From Galeruca laticollis (lineage: Eukaryota > Arthropoda > Insecta > Coleoptera > Chrysomelidae), in NCBI GenBank assembly GCA_963921935.1, contig OY998180.1, forward strand, positions 99,603,480 to 99,667,479: a stretch of DNA of 64,000 nucleotides, in the 5' to 3' direction. The translations under genes and the position numbers were made by a program. Under the pieces are notes generated by a model, which saw nothing but the letters and a program-made list of their open reading frames with translations, had not been told where the DNA came from and did not search any database. Below are positions 34,161 through 46,204 of this stretch, piece after piece (within the stretch, counting starts at the first letter, position 1; each line of letters opens with the position of its first letter).

Positions 34161-35305
34161 CACATTATCTATCATCAACAGTAGGAGTGCCCCAAGGATC
34201 AATTATGGGTCCAATTCTGTTTTTAATTTATATAAATGATATTGTGTCAGTTAACTTATCAACTCACTTTATATTATATGCTGATGACACCTCGTTGTTG
34301 GTTTCTGATAAGTGTCAATCAGTAGTTGAAGATCATTGTAATAGTCTCTTGGCGGGTCTTTATAATTGGTTTTGCATAAATTCACTCTATGCAGAAAAAA
34401 CGCAAGCAATACAATTTATCATAGACAAAAACAACTGCAGTTTGTAGATCTAAAAATTAATACTGAATCGAGTTTGTAGATCTAAAAATTAATACTGCAT
34501 CGATAAAGTGTGTCTCTTGTGTCAAATTTCTGGGCTTGCTGATCGACGAATGTCTTAATTGGAGGAAGCAATGTGAGGCAATTATTTCAAAGTTAAATTC
34601 CACTAATTACTTATTTAGAAATCTATGATTCGTTCTTACACAAAAACAAATCATTACGCTGTATCACGCACAAGTGGAATCCCGTCTGAGGTATGGCATG
34701 TCTTTCTGGGGAATGTCTACCAATACTAAAGACGTATTTGTGTCACAAAGAAGAGTAATTCGTTGTATTGCTGGTGTCTCTCGTCTAACTGGTTGTAGAG
34801 AACAATTTAAACAATTGAAAATATTAACGTTGCCCTGTTTGTATATTTTAGATGTTTGTGTTTTCATGTATAACAACTTATGTGATTTCAAAACTAACTA
34901 CCAGAAGCATAATGTCAATAATACAAGACGCTGTAATAATCTGTCTTTGACTTTTCCTAAAAGTAATATTACTTTCAAATCCCCTCCTATAATGGGACAA
35001 CGACTTTTTAATAAATTACCATTATATATTAAATCAAGTAAAACAATAAAATCATTCAAAATTTTACTCAAATCGTTTTTAGTAGATATGTGTTTTTATT
35101 CAGTCGATGAATTTTTAAATTTGTAAGAACTTTGTGTATATTATCCTATATTTTTCACTATGCGTTATTTTAACTTTACTTTTAGGCTGTACTAGTTAGT
35201 TAATTAGTTAGGTAGTTAGATTAGTTTTTAAGAAAACTTTTGACGAATTTTATACAAACTTTGTTTGTCATTGAAATAAATAATTTTATTTATTTTATTT
35301 ATATA
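34161..35305 (+). pseudogene. Second non-LTR element, RT C-terminal half and 3' end
   Basis: The frame reads VGVPQGSIMGPILFLIYIND, then LYADDTSLLV, the catalytic motif (34,280), then broken thumb sequence. From 34,674 it reads ESRLRYGMSFWG, RRVIRCIAGVSRL, LTLPCLYILDVCVFMY and a C-terminal LFNKLPLYIK...FYSVDEFLNL block ending in a stop at 35,126. A 3' UTR and a TTTTATTTATTT-type tail follow to about 35,305. The RT segment before VGVPQGS is missing. Confidence 0.75.
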
Positions 35306-38300
35306 ATCTGTCTCCAAGAAACTCACTTCACCAACTTCCTGGGCTATCACTTTCTCAGACCCGACCCTCTCAGAGCCACCGGCGGCTCTTCCATCTTCGT
35401 CTCAAACATTTTATAATCTGAACATCTTCATCTGAATATATATTTCGAAGCCACGGCAGTTAACGTATGGTGCTCCAATAAAATAACAATCTGCAGCATA
35501 TATATTCCCCTCACATTCAATAATATCTAAAATGTAACTCCCAATCTAATAAAATGGAAAATCTCAAGCGCCAATTTACCCTGCGTACTGAAACTATACT
35601 TTCCAAATTCAGTCTAACAAACAATATTGATTAAACCATTGAAAACCTTAACAGCTTCATCATCGCAGCTGCAAAAGAAACCATAGGACAAATTAACCTT
35701 CCTTCAAATAATAAAAGAATTCCCTGGTGGAATAGCGACTGCGAAACGGCAGTCGGTCAAAGTAAAACAGCACCAAAACAGATATAGTCCAACTAGAAAT
35801 ATCGAAAACCTAATTAACTTTAAAAAACCCCAAGCCAGAGCTAAATTCATAATTAAGATAGGAGAAAAGCCTCCCGGGAAAATTATGTATCATAATTCAC
35901 AATAAACACCACCAAAACACAAATATGGTCAAAATCAAACAAATACAACGACATAAAATACACCAAAAAATACCTGACATTCTACACGAAGGACATATTG
36001 TTAACAATAATGAAAAAATTGCCGAACTTCTCGGGAAAAATTTCGAAAACAAATTTACAAGATCCACCATAGAACACACAGATACATACAGTCCATCTCG
36101 TTCTCCGCCAAAAAATTAAGAAGACGTCACTGTCAATAACTCACCTCTCACCAAAGATAAACTTTAACTCCTTCAAATTTTGTAAAAACTCTGCCGCGGG
36201 ACCTGATCAAAACCCTTTAATATTCCTCAAAAACCTATCACTCTTTTATATCACAGAATTATTCGATCTCTTCAATAAAATATGGTGAACCGGTCAAATT
36301 CCCAACATTTGGCGTGACGATCAACTTCCTTTCATACAAAACCCTACCGGCCAATTTGATTAACATGCACCCCATGTAAATTAATGGAGAAAATAGTCAA
36401 TAACCGACTAACCTGGGACCTCCAAAACTGTTGCATAATTAACGAAGCCCAATCAGGTTTTATAAGTAACCGATCTTCTATGGATAACCTCGTCCTTTTA
36501 CAAAATGGCATAACTGAAGACATGAAACACGAAGTAATTACAGGCTTTTTCGACATCGAAGGAGCATTCGACAATGAACAAAATCGTTAACTCTTCAGGA
36601 ACTCGAAGAAAATGGATTGACAAATAATATCTACTCCTTAATTCAAAATTTTCTTACCTCCCGAACCTTTAAAATAAATACGAACAGATGCACCTCCAAA
36701 TCTTCCGCCCAAAATAGTGGAGTGCCTCAATCCTCTATGTTCAGCACCACTTTATTTATCTTAGCTTTCAACGATATTTCTCAAAACGTCCAATTACCAG
36801 TAAAGCACAATATGTATGCTAGCGATCTAATCATCCATAGCCACGGTAAAAACAAAGAATCGACCTGCGCCATCTTACAAACAGCAATAAACCATGTCAG
36901 CAACTGGTCGTCCAACATCGGACTAACCTTCTGTCACTAAATCTAAAATCATCAAGTTTAGTAGGAGAAAATACACAAATCCCTAATCTAAAACTCAGTG
37001 GAGACATCCTACCTATAGTAACTCGCCATAACGTTCTGGCCTTAACATTTGAAAACAAACACAATTTCAAACAACACATTCATGAAACGTAAGCAAACTG
37101 TATCAAAACGCTTAACATACTGAAAACATGATCCCGTCCTCATTGGGGAAATGACGAAACAGTAGTTCTCAGAGTATACAGAGCTGTAATCAGATCAATA
37201 ATAGATTACGGAAGAATAATTTATCTCTCCTCTTCAAAATCCCGTCTAAACACGCTTAACACCATCCTCAACAGGCATATGCCTAGGTGCCATTAAGTCA
37301 AGCCCAACCGACATCTTATATGCTGAAGCTAACGGACCTCCACTTCACATGAGACATTAATATCATTTACAAACATATTTCATTTCAACATCCGCCAATG
37401 CCCACAACCCAGTCCATAAAGTAATCCCAAACGTACATAACGAAGAACCAAATCATCCCTCAAAATCAACACGCACTATCATCGACACTCTAAAACCTAT
37501 CCTACCCTACCTTTCCGTATTTCCTCCTCTCCTCCATGAAAAAAGCCAATACCAAAGATCGACACATCGATAATGGAACTTAATGGAACCCCAAACATAC
37601 TCATAAGAAAAACATTCACGGAACGAATTAACCAACAGAAGTTCAACAAAATCATATATACAGACGCTTCGAAAAACAGCAAAGGAGTAGGATGCGCGGT
37701 CACCTCACTAAGCGATATCCTTTACACAACTGCTGTCGAAGATACTTGTAGTATATTCACCGCAGAAATGTTTGCAATTCTCCGGGCCTTCAAATTATTA
37801 AACGCAAAAAATAAAAATGTCGCTATCTGCACAGACTCTCTCTCTCGTCAATTCTAAACATTCACTAATCCAAGAAATTCAAGAAAGATACGATAAAGTT
37901 TTCTCTCAAAACACCACGGTCACGATAATCTGGACCCCATCACATATTAGAATCACAGGAAACAGCCGACAACGCCGCTAAGCTGGCCGCTACAACTAAC
38001 ACCCAAAAAACAAACATACAAATCCTACCGATCTAAAATATCTGTTTAAAAAACATCTCAGAGACTCTTCGCAATCATACTGGGACAAAACACACTCCGC
38101 CCTTCATGAAATCCGGCGTACAGTAAAATATCACCATGACTCCACAGTCTCCAGAGAAGAAAAAGTAATTATAAGGCTGACTGCGTATTGGACACCCACG
38201 TTATACCCATGGATCCTTTGATGACAAAATAAGATCGTCCCCTGTGCCAGTTATGTTCTGTACATAACTGTTAAACACATACTAGTGGAATGTCCCCGCT

Positions 38301-38480
38301 ACCAAATCTGCCAGCAGAACACAACATAAAAGAGCCACTTAGTGATATCTTGAAATTTAGTGAAGTGAATAGAAGTGCTATCCTGCCCAAAAGACGTATC
38401 TAGCATGTTCTACCTAAAATGTATCGAATTTTGTAACTGTTTTACCCAAAATGTATCAATGGCCTCAGCAGTCGAGAAAC
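35306..38480 (+). pseudogene. I-type non-LTR element, ORF2 (EN-RT-RNase H), decayed
   Basis: The broken ORF2 begins LQETHFTNFLGYHFLRPDPL (endonuclease). Later come MEKIVNNRLTWDL (36,384), a FFDIEGAFD motif (36,545), SGVPQSSMFSTTLFILAFND (36,715), MYASDLIIH in place of the YADD motif (36,810), and RNase H pieces YTDASKNSKGVGCAV (37,650) and TAEMFAILRAFKL (37,760). Many stops. The RNase H domain points to the I-type clade. It is the continuation of the ORF1 remnant at 25,985-26,540. Confidence 0.7.
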
Positions 38481-38972
38481 GTTAATTTAATTAAAAAATA
38501 TTTCATTTAAAAATTCCAAATTAATATATTTTTTTCAACAATAAAAAAGCAGCATAGAAAAATTAAATCTGCTTATTTTTTTACTACTTACGATTTTTTT
38601 AAATTTAGGGCCATCCCTTAAACTTAAAACTTCCATAACTCGTTTAATTTTGAAGGAAGGAAAGAAAATAAGAAACATTGTTTATGTAAAATTTTAAGCT
38701 CTACAATTTTAGATAATAATTTTTGGTCTATCTTCCACCGTTTTCGAGTAATTGCGAAGAAATACTTTTTTAAATTTTTTTTCAACACTTGCCGAGGGTT
38801 GCAAACACTAAAACCTTTAGGCCGGTCCTCTTTTAGATGCGTGTTCGTCCGAAATGCATTCGTCAGAAATTGGACGAATAATTTCGTCAGATTTCGTATT
38901 AGTAGTATCATCCACTGGATAGGTTTTCACACAATACGAATCATTGCGTTTTGGGAAACAGTGTGCTAAATA

Positions 38973-41133
38973 ATGGATGAATATTTTTTGGAAAATGCTT
39001 ATCTTTTGAAACGACGATTAAACGCAAAAAGAAAAAAGTGTTGGGTTCACGATATACTAGCAAAACAAAGAGAATTTGGAGAATTTCATCTTTTATTTAA
39101 CGATTTAAAAAATGATGAAAAAAAGTTTTTCGATTACTACCGCATGAATCAGGATACATTTACATATATTTTAGATGCCATAAGGGAATCAATAGAAAAA
39201 ACATCAAATTTCCGTGAAACTATTTCACCAGAGGAACGTTTAAATGTGACTTTGAGGTAAGTGATAAATAGAGTAGTTTTAACATTATAAAGTTTTATTA
39301 GTTAGTAAGAATACTTGAACAGAAATGTATTATTTCATTCTGAAAATTCAGAAAACAAGTTGTGAGTAGACAACGACTGTCGAGTGGAGATGTCTTGAGA
39401 GGAGATGTCTCTGCGTTCAATTGAATAGCGCGGAGCTTCGGAAGATTCTTCAACTGTCAAAGAAATTGGGGAATCCACTGGTATTAATCGGTTAGAATAG
39501 CATGATGTTCTGGAGGAATCTCTATTCCTGTACATTGGAGATACTGTCGATGTTTCTTCATTGGAACGGTATGATTCGTCGGGTGCGTGCATTGTCAATA
39601 ATTGTTGTTCTTCAATTGCTGTATCTTGCTGTATCTTAGTTCTGACCAACATTTGACGATTTTTCGGTACAGCCTTTAAGAAAGGCAAAAGACTCATTGA
39701 AAATTGGTGTTCGCTATCTTCGTTTTGTCGTCGGGAATATATATCTAGTTTCGCCCTTTCAATTTGCAAGAACTTCTCGTCCATTGTTTGTTTTCCGGAT
39801 TTCTTATATTTTAGATGACTGTTTGCTTCTTTTTGTTGCCAAGGTATTGTACTCGTGGGTGCACTTATTGAACTTATAGCTTTAGTATTAGATGTGGATG
39901 GCTGTTGTATAGCTGAATTTGAAATTTGCTGTGAAGTTTCCGGAATGATTGACTGCGAGTCTGTATTGTCTGCAGTCTCCAACAAACTTCCTGTTTCAGA
40001 ATCACTGTTATTATCGCCTATCATTTGTGGGGATATATTTCCATGTAGTTTCCTTCGTTCAACAGTACTAGATAAAAACAACAGTATTTTAAAGTATGGC
40101 CATTTTGAAGTAACTACTGATGCTGCCCTATGTCCAGATTTTTGTTTTTTGGACTTATTGAATTCTTTTCGAAATGTATCTCTTAGTCCCCTCCATTTAG
40201 TTTTTACTACGTCAACTGAAACAAAGAAAAACATATTGAAAATGTATGAACATGTTTTAGGTCTTTGACCACGGGTTCAACGTTCAAAGCATTGGGTTAT
40301 TCGTTTCGAATATCAGACGTAACAGTTGGAAGAATTGTGCATGAAACATCTGATGCTATTTGGAGCACGTTGCATAATGTACATATGCAATTTCCGTAAA
40401 ATGAGAACATGCAGTCTATATCCGAAGAATTTTGGAATAAGTGGAAATTTCCAAACTGCGTTGGCTGCATATATGGAAAACACATACGCATTCAGAATCC
40501 AAAGCATTCAGGAAGCATGTATCGGAACTATAAACAGTATTTCTCAATTGTGTTGCAAGCTGTTGCCGGGCCAAATTATAAATTTATAGCAATAGATGTA
40601 GGTGCTTATGGTAAAGAAAGTGATGGTGGTATTTTCTCGCATTCAAACCTTTGCAAAAAACTTGAAAAGGGAGCAATGGGCGTTAAAACATATCGTTCAG
40701 TACCGGGAACAACTATAAAAGTACCTCATGTTCTGCTGGGAGATGAAGCTTGTCCACTCAAAACCTATTTAATGAGACCTTTCCCGGTATCAAAACTAGG
40801 ACCCACAGAAATAATTTTTAATGAGCGTTTGTCTCGAGCCAGGCAAGTTGTTGAATGTGCGTTTGGAATTATGAGTAGCAAATGGAGATTGTTACAGAAA
40901 TCGATTGAAGTAAATCCTGACTCTGCTGATAAACTAATTAAATGCAAAATATAATAATTGATACAGAAGGGGAACAGCAAGTAGTTAATGCCTTCGAGCA
41001 AATTTCAAAGCAACCCGATTCAAAAACTGCACATTTTGGAACGTTAGGTGAAAACAGAGCCGCCAGCTCAGCTTATGATATCAGAAATAAATTTAAAGCT
41101 TATTTTTCATCTCAAGAATTGTGTAATCTATAA
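38973..41133 (+). pseudogene. Harbinger transposase, two or more exons, one stop and one frameshift
   Basis: Exon 1 runs from the ATG at 38,973 to a donor at about 39,258 (TTGAG|GTAAGT). Exon 2 starts after ...TTTTAG at 40,261. The joint restores the family's VTLR...TG motif. Catalytic-region blocks are visible: EEFWNKWKFPNCVGCIYGKH (40,430), IDVGAYGKESDGGIF (40,590), LLGDEACPLKTYLMRPF (40,735) and RLSRARQVVECAFGIMSSKW (40,840). An in-frame TAA lies at 40,397 and the frame shifts near 40,945. The last block (AYDIRNKFKAYFSSQE) is the usual C-terminus. The copy is only lightly damaged. Confidence 0.8.
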
Positions 41134-41385
41134 TACAAAATATTCAATTCAATTTAATAACATTTGTGAACTTTTTAATTTGTGAAAATATCTTATTAAA
41201 ATAAAGATTGTTAATTTAGTTGACTTACCATTAATTAATTAATTGTACTTACCATTAGTATTTATTTCAACAGCTACTTCTTGCCACAATTTTCTTTGTA
41301 TATCCCTCATGTGATATGACTTATCAGTCATATCCCACAAAGGTTTTCTATCATTAACCAAGCTTATTAATTTCTCCACATCCAT
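39335..41385 (-). CDS. Harbinger MADF/Myb-like DNA-binding protein, two exons
   Basis: Exon 1 (41,385-41,253) starts MDVEKLISLVNDRKPLWDM and ends at a GTAAGT donor. Exon 2 (40,215-39,335) follows a TTTCAG acceptor and continues with TKWRGLRDTFRKEF and KWPYFKILLFL. Together they form a complete MADF domain, and a Ser/Thr/Gln-rich linker and a C-terminal BESS-like region follow (MSLLPFLKAVPKNRQM). About 337 residues, no stops. This is the accessory protein that in Harbinger elements binds the termini and aids the transposase. Its intron contains the transposase's main exon in antisense, and its exon 2 lies in the transposase intron. Confidence 0.75.
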
Positions 41386-41979
41386 TTTTAAGCTAGAACG
41401 TGTGAACACTCGTCAGAACAACTGCGAAATATCCCATTCTTCGCGGATACGTCGCACATCGCATGATTTCGTCCGAAAACGCACGAATAATTCGGATGTA
41501 AAGTACGACTCTCAATTCATTTAAAAGAAATTAGATTCTTCGCATTTCTTCGTACGATTTCTGACGAATGTAATTCGGACGAAAACGCATTTATAGGAGG
41601 ACCAGCCATGACAATTGTTATTGTATCTTTGAAACTAAATTATATCAAAATTGCAAGGTTGTGTCAAAAATTTTGACTTCAGAACTTATTTTACTGGACT
41701 AACACTAAATTATAAAAAAAATATGTGTTTCCTAGTAAATAAAGAAAATCGAAGCTATTTACAACGTACTGCTTTTGGTAACGTCTAGTAACGAGGTATT
41801 GCATTCGATAAAAATAATAACTATATTTGTAATAATCCTTGAACAAAATTTATTGCATAAAATACATTGGAATCTCTCAAAATGAAAACAAAAAATATTT
41901 TTTTAAAACCAAAAGAAGATGAGTCCTGTAAAATCCATTAAAAAAATTTAAGTAAGCATAGTTATAATTTATCAGTTAT

Positions 41980-42730
41980 TAAGTCTTTCATTTGGCATCA
42001 GTATAAGGCATCATTATAAAAACTTCAGCAGTCTTGTGGGAGGCATTTCTTTATTACTTGAAGGTGATCATATTTAATTTTTGTGATTTGGTTTCTGCAT
42101 TTGTATAGAGGAGGGAATATACCTATTCCAAAATTAATTTTCAAAGGGCGGATGGCTAGTTCTTGGAACTTGGAATTAAAATCAACGTTCTAGCTTATTT
42201 TTCAATCCGCATATTTTAGAACTCTAATGTCTGTCACTAATTTACCAGAATCGCCAATCCTTGAGGGTCTGATGAATTTATACTTTAGAAGATTATTCAC
42301 TCCAAAGTTTCTTAAAAATCTAAATTCTTTGCTGATTTAGTCCCCTTGTTATCATTAAGTAATCGCTCGATAAGAATATTTCCTAGTTTTTCAAGCGTGT
42401 TTCTATGGCACTATGAACAGAGTCATAGTCCATCTGAGTGTGACCCTTTATAAGAAATTTCTGAATAAATATGGCATTAAATTTCTCGGACATATGTATT
42501 AAAGCATTAGAAAGAATTGCGTTGCAATTTTGCGCGGTACAACCATCAAAGTAAATTATTATAGATAATTTGGTGTTGCCGTTTTCAAAATTCTTCCTCT
42601 AAGTAGCCCATTAAAAATTAAGCGTAAGTGGAAGCCTGTCCATCAGCTTGAGTCTCGTTATACCAATAATAAACTACTTTCTTAGTTGATATAATGTACA
42701 GCGTATTATTATGGCAGCACAGTTTTGTCT
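41980..42730 (-). pseudogene. Remnant of an insect DDE-type transposase-like family (unclassified)
   Basis: On the minus strand broken frames read YYWYNETQADGQAS, IIYFDGCTAQN, IFIQKFLIKGHTQMDYDSVH and, lower down, LVTDIRVLKYA and YDHLQVIKKCLPQDC. The D.C..QN ... GH.QM..DSVH pattern belongs to a family scattered through insect genomes that behaves as a transposase. I cannot name the superfamily. Heavily mutated. Confidence 0.45.
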
Positions 42731-43120
42731 TGTAATAGAGGCTACTTGCTGGAATTTGGGGAGATAATATTATTTCTCTAACTTTATCGGAATTTTGTCA
42801 CACTTTCTATTTGCCAATTTTTTACAATGGCAACGTAGTCTCAGACTACTTTTGTCTCTCGGTGTATCATGGAATGTGTTTTTTTTGACGTTTGAGCTTT
42901 CTAAATCCAAAGTAACTTTCGCCAGTCATTCTCAACTTTTGATTTTCTATTCTTTTATTTTGGCCCGGATTTTTTTTCTTTTTTTGGATATAGTTCCATC
43001 GTGACTACTTATTGTCTTCATTATTGTTATCTTGCGATGAGTTGTGTTAAGAAGAAGTTAGATTCTGATTATTTGCGCTATCGTCTTCTTACGGTGTAAC
43101 TTTATAATTAAATATTAATT

Positions 43121-45624
43121 ATGGGAAAGGTACGAGTACTTAATTTTGCCCATATAAATGTTAGATCACTCTTAGCCCATTTTACTGAAATTAAAAAAAT
43201 AATTACTAAATATTCTTTTGATGTAATTGGTATCAGCGAAACTTGGCTGAGTGATCTCGTTGATGGAAATCAAATTATAATAGCTGGTTATAAATTGATA
43301 CGTGCAGATCGAAAATGCAGAGGCGGAGGTTTGTGTGTCTACATTAGAACCGATATTCAGCATGTATTGACCAATACTTCGGATAAAATTGAACAGATCT
43401 GTGTTAAACTAACTGTAAATAAAGTAAATATTTCCTTTTTTGTTATTTATAGGCCGCCATTATTTCAACAAAGCGTTGTTTTAATGAACTAGAAACTACT
43501 CTCACTACTATTATCCCATTCGGTGATTATATTGTATGTGCAGGTAACTTTAATGTAAATTTAATGAAACATGATTCGATCGAAGCACGTAAGGCTCTGG
43601 ATATTTTTGAAGGGTTAGGGCTTACACAGTTAATAAATGAACCAACTAGGGTTGCTGACCACAGCGCTACTTTATTAGATTATGTTCTTGTATCTAATAC
43701 ACAAATTGTTGCGAAATTGGGTGTTATTAATGTTAAGCAAATAGCTCTTCATAAACTTATTTTCTGCAAGTTGAATATTGAAACTTCTGAAGGGCTTACA
43801 ACAAAATTTGTCACATCTCGAGATTTTAAGCATTTAAATTACCCTCAATTTAAATCAGATCTTCAATCTATTCCCTGGAAAAATATATATGATTTGAGGG
43901 ATGTTAACAGCAAAATTAAATTCATAAATGAAAACATTATTGCTTTTCTTAATATTCATGCTCCTATAAAAACATATAAAATAACAAAAAAATACGCACC
44001 CTGGATTACTAACACATTACGAGCTATGATGCATGATAGAGACAATGCTTTGTCAAAATTTAGACGAACTAAACGTAAATCAGACTGGACTACATATAAA
44101 ATGTTGAGAAATACTACAAATGTAGCTGTCAAAAAAGAAGAAAAAACTTTTTTTTACTCAAAGTTTAGTACTGCCTCCAGTAAAGTTGTATGGGATACTG
44201 CAAGATCGCTAAATTTATTGTTTCACAACAAACTATCGATACTTCCTGATGAACTCAGTGACGTTGAAAGATTAAATAATCATTTTATAACATACATTCC
44301 CACTATTTCAGTATCTGATGAACTGGTAGAGTATTATAATGATAATAAATTAACTGATAATTCATTTAAATTTCAAACCATTTCAGAATTAGACATTTTA
44401 AATATTATCACAAAATTAAAAAGTAAGGCTACGGGCTTAGATGGCATTAATATATTAAGTTTGCAATTATGTATTCCTTATATACTTCCATTTATTACTC
44501 ATCTGATTAATTTTTGTTTGAAAAATTCTGTATACCCTGGTGCCTGGAAAAATCTAAAGTTATTCCTTTGATGAAGGTTGCCACTGCTACAACGTTTAAT
44601 GATATTTGTCTGGTAAGTATCCTTCCAACCATGTCTAAAATACTTGAAAAGTTAATTGAAACGCAGCTTTTAAGTTTCAGTTCTAAACATCATATTATTC
44701 CAGGAACTGCGCTTTTAAAACTTACAGATGACATTGTGAAAGCAAGTGATTAAGGAAAACTCACACTTCGGTTTTTATTAGACTACAGTAAAGCTTTCGA
44801 TTCCATTAACCATAAATTAATGGAATCACTATTTAAATACATTAATCTTTCAAAAGATGCGTTATTACTATTAAAATACTACTTAAGTTATAGGCTACAA
44901 GCCGTAGTTACAATAACAAATTATCTACGTTTCTGTATAATACAAGAGGCGTTCCAGAGGGTTCAATCCTTGGGCCGCTATTCTTTAATATATAGATTTC
45001 TAGATTTCCATACTTCTTTACATCTTGTAGGCAGCATTATTATGCTGATGACATATGTATCGTTTTATGCAGACGAAATTAAGCAAGCTACTACGGCGGT
45101 GAATTATGATTTGAATACATTATATACACAATCTCTGCAAATGTGTTTAACTATTAACCCAACTAAATCTAACTGTGTGCTGTTTGGTAGAAAATCCAGT
45201 CGCTTTAAAATGTCTGACATTTTGGGTAGCAACGAAATAGTTGTTAATAACCAAGTTATTGAGCGTCGACAGTTTGTTAAGAACTTGGGAGTGTTTATGG
45301 ATAAGGATTTACGTTTTACTAAGCATGTATCTTTTTGTTTGCAGAGATCTTATACAAAATTAAGGTTTCTTTACCTGAATCGTCATCTACTTACAAGAAA
45401 AACTAAAATTATTTTATGTGAAGCATTGATACTTTCTAACTTAAACTATTGTGATGTTGTTTATGGTACTTTCCTAAGTAGATCCGATGAGACAAGGCTT
45501 CAAAAGTTGCAAAATGCTGGTATACGATATATATTCGGGGTTAGAAAATATAGTCATATTAGTCATCATTACACTACACTGCAATGGCTCAGATTAAAAC
45601 GAAGGAGAATATTACATGCTGCTT
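43121..45624 (+). pseudogene. Third non-LTR element, ORF2 (EN and RT), interrupted by the Polinton
   Basis: Frame 1 starts MGKVRVLNFAHINVRSLL (43,121), the endonuclease start, with ISETWLSD, RGGGLCVYI and VIYRPP. After a frameshift CAGNFNVNLM (43,540) follows, then a long open frame 43,564-44,571. The RT region continues in shifting frames: LDYSKAFDSINHKLM (44,780), YHYADDICIVLC-type motif in broken frame (45,050), and NPTKSNCVLFG, NLGVFMDKDLRF (45,290), NLNYCDVVYG (45,440) and LQNAGIRYIFG (45,520). The frame runs straight into the Polinton's left end at 45,625; its C-terminus resumes at 60,984. CR1/L2-like; dead. Confidence 0.8.
45619..45624. repeat. Target site duplication, left copy (CTGCTT)
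   Basis: Six bases CTGCTT directly before the Polinton's AGTAGATAG terminus, repeated at 60,978-60,983. Six bp is the size typical of Polinton integration. Confidence 0.9.
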
Positions 45625-46022
45625 AGTAGATAGAGCAAAGACAGTTCTGGCTCACTACTTCAAAAATCTCCGCTTGGTGGCGCTGAGAGCGGCGGCGCGC
45701 GCGTTTTTAATTTTAGGCCGCCATTTTTAGTCCTGTTTTAAAAATCTGAAAAAAAACTTCAGTGAGATTCGATCGCACAACCTTCGCGTCTATAGCAAGA
45801 CGTTCAACACATGCCGCCATAAGCTCTCATGCATATTATTAGCGAAGGAAGGTATTGCTGCAATGTGAGCGCACCGTACTACGCTTCTTGCTGTAAAATG
45901 TGACGTAGTCGAGAAAGATCCGTTAGGATGATAAGGCGGCGCGCTACCGGGTTCTTGCTGTAAAATGTGACGTAGTCGAGAAAGATCCGTTAGGATGATA
46001 AGGCGGCGCGCTACCGGGGGGC
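45625..46022 (+). repeat. Left terminal inverted repeat
   Basis: About 398 bp, ending ...CTACCGGGGGGC. The inner part holds two head-to-tail copies of a 67-bp unit (TTCTTGCTGTAAAATGTGACG ... GCTACCGGG) and the middle holds a tRNA-like module on the minus strand. It differs from the right TIR by a 3-bp insertion (CGTACTACG versus CGTACG) and one or two other changes. Confidence 0.95.
45757..45823 (-). ncRNA. tRNA-like Pol III module in left TIR (candidate)
   Basis: On the minus strand: an A-box-like ATGGCGGCATGTGTTGAACG, a hairpin GTCTTGCTATAGAC, a B-box-like GCGATCGAATCTCAC, then a T8 run (45,756-45,749) that could act as a Pol III terminator. B-box match is imperfect. See the identical right-end copy. 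Whether it is transcribed is unknown. Confidence 0.35.
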
Positions 46023-46204
46023 TTAAAGTAACTTATGTTGAAATATTACTAAGAATTTCGTACCGGGTGGCTTGAAAGTAACATATAATATTTTATGCGT
46101 GACACGCAGTAATTGAATCTTTGGGGGGTTTTTTAAAAAATATATATGTTGTTAATAATGTGTTGGGAGATTAGTTTCTTGAGGATAACAGAAGGGTGAA
46201 GATC

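Larger units (their letters stand above)
38820..41607. mobile_element. PIF/Harbinger transposon with interleaved genes
   Basis: Imperfect terminal inverted repeats: the left end GGCCGGTCCTCTTTTAGATG corresponds to the right end, which in reverse reads GGCTGGTCCTCCTATAAATG. Both continue with GTTCGTCC/TTTCGTCCGAA and ATTCGTCAGAAAT. It encodes a transposase (plus) and a MADF-domain protein (minus), the two-gene set of Harbinger elements. No matching 3-bp target duplication is visible (left flank TTA, right flank ATG). 2.79 kb. Confidence 0.8.
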
